In this document: positions 14,850-21,686 of the stretch, in pieces
How positions within the stretch are numbered: position 1 is the stretch's first letter
Layout of the letters: every line of letters begins with the position of its first letter
Source of the DNA: CAZFAT01 sp964517075
GTDB lineage: Bacteria > Acidobacteriota > Vicinamibacteria > Vicinamibacterales > SCN-69-37
Length of the DNA stretch: 30,540 nucleotides
Direction: 5' to 3'
Assembly: GCA_964517075.1 (NCBI GenBank)
Contig: CAZFAT010000073.1
Coordinates: 1-30,540 of the forward strand
Program-made: the position numbers and the translations under genes
Notes under the pieces: generated by a model
The model's input: only the letters and a program-made list of their open reading frames with translations
Database searches by the model: none
Told to the model about the DNA's origin: nothing

Positions 14850-16082
14850 ATGGATCGCCGCGAGTTCTTCAAATCGACCGCGGCCGGCGGCGTGATGAGC
14901 CTGGCGGCCGGTCAGGTGGCGGCGCAGCAATCACCGGCATCGGCGGACGACCGCGGGTACTGGGTCGGCACGCTACGCCGGCTGTCCGACCCCGTGCTGC
15001 AGCACTTGGCCAACGGCACGCTGAAAGCGCGCATGCCGGTCGAGCAGGTGAAGGGTGGGACGCGGCAGACCGTCACGCACCTCGAAGCCGTCGGCCGGCT
15101 GCTGGCGGGCATTGCACCCTGGATTGAGCTGCCAGCCGACGAGACGCCAGAAGGGCGGCTTCGCGGCGAGTACGCCGCGCTCGCGCGCCGGGCGCTCGGT
15201 CGAGCCGTGGACCCGGCATCGCCCGATTTCCTCAACTTCACGAAGTCCTCTCAGCCGCTCGTGGATGCCGCCTTTCTCGCGCAGGGGATCCTGCGCGCGC
15301 CGCGGGCCCTGCGCGAGGCGCTCGACCCGGCGACCACGCGGCAACTGGTCGCCGCGCTCGAGGCCACGCGCGTCATCACGCCCGGCTTCAACAACTGGCT
15401 GCTGTTTTCGGCGACCGTCGAAGCCGGCCTGAAACGGCTCGGCGCTCCCTACGATCGCGTCCGGGTCGACTACGCGCTGCGCCAGCACGACCAGTGGTAC
15501 AAGGGCGACGGCGCCTATGGCGACGGTCCGGCCTTTCACTGGGACTACTACAACAGCTTCGTCATCCATCCGATGATGCTCGACGTGCTGGACGCCGTTC
15601 GCGAGGACAACGCGGCGTGGCGGACGCTCGCCACGCGCGCCGAGGAGCGCGGGCGGCGCTACGCGGGCGTGCAGGAGCGGATGATTGCGCCCGATGGATC
15701 GTTCCCGGCCGTCGGCCGGTCGATCGCGTACCGCTGCGGCGCGTTTCATCAGCTCGCGCGCGCGGCGCTCGCGCACGCGCTGCCGGGCGACGTGACGCCC
15801 GCCCAGGTGCGCGGCGCCCTGGGCGCCGTCATTCGCCGGACGCTCGATGCGCCCGGCACCTTCGACGCGGACGGCTGGCTGCGCATCGGCCTCTGCGGCC
15901 ATCAGCCCGGCGTGGGCGAGGGCTACATCTCCACCGGCAGCCTCTATCTCTGCGCCACCGCGCTGCTGCCGCTGGGCCTGCCGGCCGCCGACCCGTTCTG
16001 GTCCGGTGCGGCTCAGCCCTGGACAGCCGTCAGGGCGTGGTCCGGCCAGCCGTTCCCGATCGATCACGCATTGGCGACGTGA
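14850..16082 (+). CDS. Tat-exported DUF2264 protein
   Basis: A 410-residue protein. MDRREFFKSTAAGG is a twin-arginine signal with a cleavage region near AAQQ, so it is exported. The mature part matches the DUF2264 family (PF10022), with LNFTKSSQPLVDAAFLAQGI, FNNWLLFSATVEAGL, QWYKGDGAYGDGPAFHWDYYNSFVIHP and FPAVGRSIAYRCGAFHQLA. The family is predicted to adopt an alpha-barrel fold related to carbohydrate-active enzymes acting on unsaturated or uronic sugars; I cannot assign a substrate. DGAYGDGP-FHWDYY looks like the active-site core. The message is probably leaderless (TATAAT at 14833). Its 3' end overlaps the convergent peptidase gene by 19 bases. Confidence 0.85.
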   Translation: MDRREFFKSTAAGGVMSLAAGQVAAQQSPASADDRGYWVGTLRRLSDPVLQHLANGTLKARMPVEQVKGGTRQTVTHLEAVGRLLAGIAPWIELPADETPEGRLRGEYAALARRALGRAVDPASPDFLNFTKSSQPLVDAAFLAQGILRAPRALREALDPATTRQLVAALEATRVITPGFNNWLLFSATVEAGLKRLGAPYDRVRVDYALRQHDQWYKGDGAYGDGPAFHWDYYNSFVIHPMMLDVLDAVREDNAAWRTLATRAEERGRRYAGVQERMIAPDGSFPAVGRSIAYRCGAFHQLARAALAHALPGDVTPAQVRGALGAVIRRTLDAPGTFDADGWLRIGLCGHQPGVGEGYISTGSLYLCATALLPLGLPAADPFWSGAAQPWTAVRAWSGQPFPIDHALAT

Positions 16083-18151
16083 GGGACGGCCAACCCGACC
16101 TGGTCCAGCACGAACGCGTAGCGGAACGCCGTTTCGCGCAGCCGGTCGTAGCGGCCGGAGCTGCCGCCGTGGCCGCCGGCCATGTTGGTCTTCAGATAGA
16201 GCGGACGGTCGTCCGTCTTCATGGTCCGCAGCTTCGCCACCCACTTGGCGGGTTCCCAGTACATCACCTGCGAGTCGTTCAGTGACGTCGTCACGAGGAT
16301 GGCCGGGTAGGCCTGACGCGTCACGTTGTCGTAGGGCGAGTAGGTGCGCATGTAGGCGAAGTGCTCGGCGACCGCCGGGTTGCCCCACTGCTCCCACTCC
16401 TGTGCCGTGAGCGGCAGCGTCGCGTCGAGCATCGTGTTGAGGACATCCACGAACGGCACGTCGGCGACGATGGCCCGGAAGAGGTCGGGGCGCATGTTGG
16501 CGACGGCGCCCATCAGGAGGCCGCCGGCGCTGCCGCCGGTCGCGACCATGCGATCCGATCGTGTGTAACCGCTGCGGACCATGTGCTCGGCGACGTCGAT
16601 GAAGTCGAGGAAGGTGTTCACCTTCTTCAGCATCTTCCCGTCGTCGTACCACGAGCGGCCCATCTCCTGGCCGCCGCGGACGTGCGCGATCGCGTAGCCC
16701 ATCCCGCGGTCGACCAGGCTGAGCGCGTTCGCATTGAACGTGGGCTCCATCGTCGCGCCGTAGGAGCCGTAGGCGTAGAGCAGCAGCGGCGCCGTGCCGT
16801 CCAGAGGCGTGCCCCGGCGCATCAGGATCGACACGGGCACCTCCACACCGTCGCGCGCGGGAGCCAGCCGGCGGTGGACCTCGTAGGCCGACGGATCGAA
16901 ACCGCTGGGAATCTCCTGCTGTTTCTTCAGCGTTCGCTCGCCGGTCCGCACGTCGTAGTCGTAGACCGACGCGGGCGTGACCGGCGACGAATAGATGAAC
17001 CGAAACAGGGAGGTGTGGAACTCCGGGTTGGCGGCGGGAAAGACCCCGTAGGCTTCTTCGGGAAAGGCGATGTCGTGCGACTCGCCCGACGCCTGGTCGA
17101 CCACCCGCAGGCGGCGGAGCCCCTGGCGGCGCTCGGCCACAACCGCAAAGGTCGCGAACACGTCGAGGTCCTCGATGAACGTGTCGTCCCGGTGCGGCGT
17201 CCAGTCGGTCCAGGCGAGATCGCCGGGCGTGTCGGCCGCGCGCAGGATCCGGAAGTTCTTGGCGGCATCATTCGTCACCAGATAGAAGGCGCCTTGGCCG
17301 TGCTCGACCTTGTTGTACTCGACATCGGGGCGGCGGTGCGCCAGCACGCGCGGGGCGGTGGCGGGCGCGGCCGACGGAATGGCGCGCCACTCGGACGTGG
17401 TGTACCCGTCGGCGGCGATGAAGATGTACTGATCGCTGCGCGACCGGCCGACGGACACGTTGTACAGCGGGTTCGGCTCGTGGAACACCCGCACGTCCCG
17501 ATCGCGCGGCGTGCCGATGACGTGCCGCCACACCGTGTCGCCGCGTTTGGCGGCATCCGGCGTCACGTAGAAGAACGTGCGGTTGTCGTCGGCCCACGCC
17601 GTGCCGTTCCAGACATTGGGGATCGACTCGAGGATCGCGCCGGTCGTGAGGTCCTTGACGTAGAGCGTGTACTCCCTGAACGCGGTCAGATCCTCGAGGT
17701 AGAGGAGCGTGGTGCCGTCGGGGCTGACGTCGGTCCCGCCAAGCGCGTGAAACTTCTTGCCGGCGGCGAGCTCGTTCTGATCGAGGTACACCTCCTCGGC
17801 CGCCTCGAGGGTCTCCTGGCGCCGGCAGAAGATCGGATACGCCTGACCCTGCTCAGTGCGCGTGTAGTTCCAGTAGCCGCCATCGCGCACTGGCACGTTC
17901 GTGTCGGTTTCCTTGATGCGGCCGAGCATCTCCTGGTAGAGCTGCTCACGCAGTGCCGCGAGGCGCCCGGTGCCGGCCTCGGTATAGGCGTTTTCCGCGT
18001 CGAGGTACGCGGTGACGTCGGGGTCCGTCTTGTCGCGCAGCCAGTGATAGTTGTCCACCAGCGTCACGCCATGAAGCGCGATCGTCTTCGGCCGCGTCTT
18101 CGCGACCGGCGGGCGTGGCGGGGATTCAGGCTGACCAGGCAAGCCGGGCAT
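16064..18151 (-). CDS. Prolyl oligopeptidase family S9A peptidase (oligopeptidase B-like)
   Basis: A 695-residue serine peptidase. The N-terminal seven-bladed propeller begins after TIALHGVTLVDNYHWLRDKTDPDV, a signature of oligopeptidase B/prolyl oligopeptidase. The hydrolase domain has YGSYGATMEP, HVRGGQEMGRSWYDDGK and the nucleophile motif GGSAGG (Ser541), with Asp626 (LNDSQV) and His661 (AGGHGG) completing the triad. It cuts short peptides, with oligopeptidase B preferring basic P1 residues. There is no signal peptide, so it is probably cytoplasmic. The ATG at 18151 is preferred over the open extension to 18232, as the family starts close to the PPVAK segment; no Shine-Dalgarno is evident. 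It diverges from the HD-GYP gene. Confidence 0.93.
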   Translation of the reverse strand: MPGLPGQPESPPRPPVAKTRPKTIALHGVTLVDNYHWLRDKTDPDVTAYLDAENAYTEAGTGRLAALREQLYQEMLGRIKETDTNVPVRDGGYWNYTRTEQGQAYPIFCRRQETLEAAEEVYLDQNELAAGKKFHALGGTDVSPDGTTLLYLEDLTAFREYTLYVKDLTTGAILESIPNVWNGTAWADDNRTFFYVTPDAAKRGDTVWRHVIGTPRDRDVRVFHEPNPLYNVSVGRSRSDQYIFIAADGYTTSEWRAIPSAAPATAPRVLAHRRPDVEYNKVEHGQGAFYLVTNDAAKNFRILRAADTPGDLAWTDWTPHRDDTFIEDLDVFATFAVVAERRQGLRRLRVVDQASGESHDIAFPEEAYGVFPAANPEFHTSLFRFIYSSPVTPASVYDYDVRTGERTLKKQQEIPSGFDPSAYEVHRRLAPARDGVEVPVSILMRRGTPLDGTAPLLLYAYGSYGATMEPTFNANALSLVDRGMGYAIAHVRGGQEMGRSWYDDGKMLKKVNTFLDFIDVAEHMVRSGYTRSDRMVATGGSAGGLLMGAVANMRPDLFRAIVADVPFVDVLNTMLDATLPLTAQEWEQWGNPAVAEHFAYMRTYSPYDNVTRQAYPAILVTTSLNDSQVMYWEPAKWVAKLRTMKTDDRPLYLKTNMAGGHGGSSGRYDRLRETAFRYAFVLDQVGLAVPHVANA

Positions 18152-18325
18152 GATACCGCGCGCGCGGGGCGGCCCTGGCCGGGCAAGAACTCCAGACCGA
18201 CCGCGTAAGACCTGCCCGTCCGCCCCGCACAATTCTGAAAGAAGGACTGGCTGCCGAGGGATTGCCGGAGGACTGGCCTGGCATCAAACCTGCGCTAACG
18301 GCGGCCCAGTCCGGGGTCGATTTCT

Positions 18326-18331
18326 GGGAGG
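18326..18331 (+). promoter_or_regulatory. Shine-Dalgarno GGGAGG that supports the GTG start at 18339
   Basis: GGGAGG is seven bases before an in-frame GTG. The open frame reaches back to 18150, but that extension is Arg/Pro-rich, overlaps the divergent gene's start and has no such site. Confidence 0.65.
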
Positions 18332-18338
18332 CGCCACA

Positions 18339-19034
18339 GTGGAGTGCACCGACTTCGCCACGCACAGCCGTCCGACGCCCGTGTTCCGCAACGCTCGCGC
18401 CCGCGCGCAGTACGAGGCGGCGGGCGTCTGCGACCGCGCGCGATCCGTCAGGCGCGTCGACGAGCACGACTTGACTGAGCGGGTCGTCCTCGCGCTGGGG
18501 GTGGCGGTGGAGATCCGCGACCGTCACACCGAGGGGCACTGCCAGCGCATCGCCATCCACGCCGCCGCCACGGGGGCGTATCTCGGGCTCGGCGCCGACG
18601 ACTGTCGAACGCTCTATCGCGGCGGCTACCTGCACGACCTCGGCAAGATCGCGATTCCAGACCGGATCCTCCTGAAACCAGGTCCGCTGACACCAGCCGA
18701 GACGTCGCGCATGCAGCTCCACACGGTGATTGGGGATGCGCTGTGTGGAAGCGTTCCGGTGCTTCAGACTGTGCGCCCGATCGTGCGCTTTCACCACGAG
18801 CGGCTCGACGGCACGGGCTACCCGGATCGGCTGAAGGGGGACCGAATCCCCCTGCTGGCCCACATCATCGGCATCGCGGACGTGTACGACGCCATTACGA
18901 GCGTGCGGCCGTACAAGGCGGCGCAGCCGCCGGCCGAGGCGTGCGAGATCCTCACGACGGACGTGAAGAAGGGCCGGCGCCGCGCGGATCTGGTCGACGC
19001 CTTCATTCGCGTCGTGACAGCGCGTTCCCGCTAG
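18339..19034 (+). CDS. Stand-alone HD-GYP domain phosphohydrolase
   Basis: A 231-residue protein made almost wholly of one HD-GYP domain. VAVEIRDRHTEGHCQRIA (55-72) starts the domain, LHDLGKIAIPD holds the HD pair (His99, Asp100) and Lys103, and FHHERLDGTGYP holds the GYP (160-162). RIPLLAHIIGIADVYDAITSVRPYK closes the metal site. HD-GYP proteins hydrolyse the second messenger c-di-GMP, or related cyclic dinucleotides, to linear forms or GMP. No receiver or sensor domain is attached; the first 43 residues are featureless. The GTG start is supported by GGGAGG. Its TAG stop lies in a CTAG shared with the convergent cytochrome gene. Cytoplasmic; the metal-binding residues appear complete, so it is probably active. 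Confidence 0.9.
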   Translation: MECTDFATHSRPTPVFRNARARAQYEAAGVCDRARSVRRVDEHDLTERVVLALGVAVEIRDRHTEGHCQRIAIHAAATGAYLGLGADDCRTLYRGGYLHDLGKIAIPDRILLKPGPLTPAETSRMQLHTVIGDALCGSVPVLQTVRPIVRFHHERLDGTGYPDRLKGDRIPLLAHIIGIADVYDAITSVRPYKAAQPPAEACEILTTDVKKGRRRADLVDAFIRVVTARSR

Positions 19035-19780
19035 AGTCCGCGCGGGTCGCGGGTCTTCCGGTGCAAGCCGTGGCAGTCGGCGCAGGTCGTCAGGAGGTCG
19101 GCATAAACGCCCGCGCGCGCCGCGGCAGTCCGGGCCTCAGCCGCCCGGTTCGCGATCAGATGCACGCGATCGTCGGCGCGCGTGATGCTGCCCGCCAGGC
19201 CGGGATCGGCGGGCAGCTCCCCCTGCCGCAGCGGCGCCGTCCGCAGACGGCCCGTGCCGCGATTCCACTGAGCCGCCGACGGCACGACCAGGCCCCGCAG
19301 CAGTTCGTCCATGGCCCACTGGTGTTCGGCCATGTGGACGATGCCACCGGCGCTTGAAGGCGGCTGGGCCGGCGGCTGTGGAGACGCCTTGGCCGCGCGA
19401 TGGCACTCGCCGCACTGCTGGAGTATGAACGCGGTCGCCTCGGCGGCCGCGGGGAGGGTGGTCGCGCCCACCGCCCGTCGCGCGCCGTCGGAGATCGCGA
19501 CCACGAAGGGCACGGCAACGGTCAGTGTGCCGGGCGGCACCGGCATGCGCGCGAGTTCGGTCGCCGGACCGCGTATCGCGGCCAGATCGCCGCGGATGAT
19601 CGCCGCGTGCACGGCCGCAACCTCGGCGAAGTGATGGCGCATGTAGGCTTGCCGCTCGAGGCTCGGCGGGCTCTGCTGCGCCGTCTCGATGGGTGATGGG
19701 CTCGCGGCCTGCGTCCGCAGGACCCCCGCGGCGAGCGCGACGAGCGTGGTGAGCGTCAGGACCCAGTGAGGCTGTGCCAT
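19031..19780 (-). CDS. Exported diheme-type cytochrome c
   Basis: A 249-residue protein with a signal peptide ([19 protein letters not shown], cleavage near 26) and two heme c attachment motifs, CGECH (123-127) and CADCH (233-237), so two covalent hemes are expected in the periplasm. Between them are helices with His/Met ([16 protein letters not shown]) that could supply the distal ligands. Its size and motif spacing resemble cytochrome-c-like helical-bundle proteins more than class I cytochromes. The ATG at 19780 has AAGGAGGGG right upstream, an excellent site. The nearest upstream gene on this strand is a Tat-exported oxidoreductase 138 bases away, so the cytochrome may take its electrons; this is inference. 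Confidence 0.85.
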
Positions 19781-19918
19781 CGCCCCTCCTTCCGTGCTGA
19801 TGTTGACGGACTGAGCGGCCGTTGGCAAGGGAGCCACACTCGCTGCGCGAGGCGCGGCTGCGACGTCGATCAGCCCCGGAACCTGGCGAAGAGTGTGACG
19901 GTGGAGTGAAGGGCGTCT

Positions 19919-21508
19919 CTACAGCTCCCACCCCGCCCGGCGCTTGGGCCGGTCGAGATACTGGTTGGCCTCGTCGTAGTTCGTGAACTTCATGTTGAGG
20001 CTGTCGTACTCGAGCGGGACGCCGGCGCGCATGGCCGCCATGCCGAGCAGCATCGTCTCGCACACCGGGACGGCGAAGTCGAAGGGACAGGAGATCTTCT
20101 CGGTGCCTTTGATGGCGCGGATCCAGTTCATCTGGTGGCCGTTCGCGCCGCCCTGGATGCGGTGCAGTCGTTGCGGAGGATTCGCGACTTCCTGATTGAG
20201 CCGTTCCGGCATGAAGTACGGATCGCTCCCGCGTCCCGCCGTGAGCAGCTTGCCCTTGTCGCCGATGTAGAGCACGCCGCCCGAGCCCGCCCGCATGCGC
20301 TCGTGGAGCGCCACCGGCAATTCCGGCGGCGTGGCCGGCACGAGACCGCCGTCGTACCAGATGATGCGAAGCGGCGTGCGGCCACCGGTGGCGAAGTCCC
20401 AGTAGATGGTGCTGGCCAGCGGGTAGGTGACGCGCGGCTCGGCCTGGTTGCCGCCCCACGGGCTGTGCCGCGCTTCGATGCGGGTGGGAAGACCAGGATT
20501 GAGCGCGCGAAACACGAAGTCGAGCTGGTGGGCGCCCATGTCGCCGATCGCGCCCGTGCCGTACTCCGTGTAGCCGCGCCAGCCGAACGGGTGGATGCCG
20601 TCGTTGTACGGCGCCTGCGGCGCCGGGCCCAGCCAGAGATCCCAGTTCACGTGCTTCGGCACGGCCTTCGTCTCGGGACGGGCGATGCCCTGCGGCCAGA
20701 TCGGACGATTGGTCCAGACGTGGACTTCGTGGATGACGCCCAGAGCGCCGGCCCACAGCATCTCCACCATCGTGCGTGCGTCGTCACTCGAGTGGCCGGT
20801 GTTGCCCATCTGCGTGACCACGTTGGCGTCCTCGGCCGCCTTGAGCATCAGCCGGGCCTCGCGCACCGTGTAGGTGAGCGGCTTCTCGACGTACACGTGC
20901 TTGCCCAGCTTCATCGCCATGATGGCCGCGTGTGCGTGGGTGTGATCCGGCGTCGAGATGACCACCGCGTCGATGTTCTTCTGCTTCTCGAGCATCACGC
21001 GGTAGTCGTCGTAGCGGACGGCTTTCGCGTAGCCTTCTGCCTGGCGCTGCCGGTTGCTGGCGGCCTCGGCCTGCGCGGCCGCCGTGGCCGCGGCATCAGT
21101 CCCGCCTCGTCCAGCCCCGCCGCGGCCGGCCCCTCCGCGTCCGGCGCCACCGCGCCCGGCTTCCGCGCCCCCACGGGCGCCGCCCGCCGCGCCCGCACCA
21201 CGCCCACCGCCACCGGCCCCTCGTCCGCCGCGGCCCGCGGGCCCCCCGCCCCGGGCCGATGCGATGAAGCTGTCGACGCGTGTCCAGTCGACCTCGCAGA
21301 GCGCGACGATGTTCTGGGAGGCCACGCCGGAGAGATTGGCGGACGCGCGGCCGGCCGCGCCGATACCCGCGACGTGGACGAGGTCGCTCGGCGGCGTCAC
21401 GCCCTGGCCGCCCAGGACGCGCCGGGGCACGATCATGACGGACGCCGCGGCGCCCGCTCCAGTCGTGAGAAAAGTGCGTCGGGTCGGGCCGTGCACGTCG
21501 TGGCTCAT
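19919..21508 (-). CDS. Tat-exported Gfo/Idh/MocA oxidoreductase with Gly/Arg-rich insert
   Basis: A 529-residue protein. GPTRRTFLTTGAGAAAS is a twin-arginine signal. The Rossmann domain starts at VHVAGIGAAGRA (GxGxxG, 48-53), holds VVISTPDHTHAHAAIMAM and the family's EKP (208-210, in GKHVYVEKPLT), then the C-terminal alpha/beta domain with GDMGAHQLD (Asp323, His327). The family are NAD(P)-dependent sugar or inositol dehydrogenases, some of which act outside the cytoplasm with tightly bound cofactor. Residues 87-136 are an inserted low-complexity Gly/Arg/Ala stretch that ends in four AGRGG units; an Ala/Gln-rich linker then joins it to the AVRYDDYRVMLE strand. AGAGGA lies about eight bases before the ATG. 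Substrate unknown. Confidence 0.9.
   Translation of the reverse strand: MSHDVHGPTRRTFLTTGAGAAASVMIVPRRVLGGQGVTPPSDLVHVAGIGAAGRASANLSGVASQNIVALCEVDWTRVDSFIASARGGGPAGRGGRGAGGGGRGAGAAGGARGGAEAGRGGAGRGGAGRGGAGRGGTDAAATAAAQAEAASNRQRQAEGYAKAVRYDDYRVMLEKQKNIDAVVISTPDHTHAHAAIMAMKLGKHVYVEKPLTYTVREARLMLKAAEDANVVTQMGNTGHSSDDARTMVEMLWAGALGVIHEVHVWTNRPIWPQGIARPETKAVPKHVNWDLWLGPAPQAPYNDGIHPFGWRGYTEYGTGAIGDMGAHQLDFVFRALNPGLPTRIEARHSPWGGNQAEPRVTYPLASTIYWDFATGGRTPLRIIWYDGGLVPATPPELPVALHERMRAGSGGVLYIGDKGKLLTAGRGSDPYFMPERLNQEVANPPQRLHRIQGGANGHQMNWIRAIKGTEKISCPFDFAVPVCETMLLGMAAMRAGVPLEYDSLNMKFTNYDEANQYLDRPKRRAGWEL
21101..21160 (-). repeat. Four 15-base tandem repeats coding AGRGG
   Basis: Four in-frame units each code Ala-Gly-Arg-Gly-Gly inside the oxidoreductase. 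Third codon positions differ between units while the peptide does not, which argues for selection on the peptide rather than recent slippage. The wider Gly-rich stretch spans 21101-21250. Confidence 0.75.
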
Positions 21509-21686
21509 GGCGGCATCCTCTCGGAGCGATGGTCACTCCCGGTGTGGCCGTATGGCCGGCTCGCACGGGGAAGGGCTGCAGATGGACTGGGCGAGGCAAT
21601 AGTAATGGGTGGTGCCGGGAGGCTCAAGGGCGCGGCTTTTCTATTCGTATCTGACGTAGGATGACCCGTCCCCCGACGGAGGCCAT

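Noticed and set aside
16361..18208. 615-residue open frame on the plus strand
   Set aside because: Antisense to the S9 peptidase, which has a complete catalytic triad.
20135..21664. 509-residue open frame on the plus strand
   Set aside because: Antisense to the Gfo/Idh/MocA gene, whose motifs and Tat signal are clear; no domain recognised.
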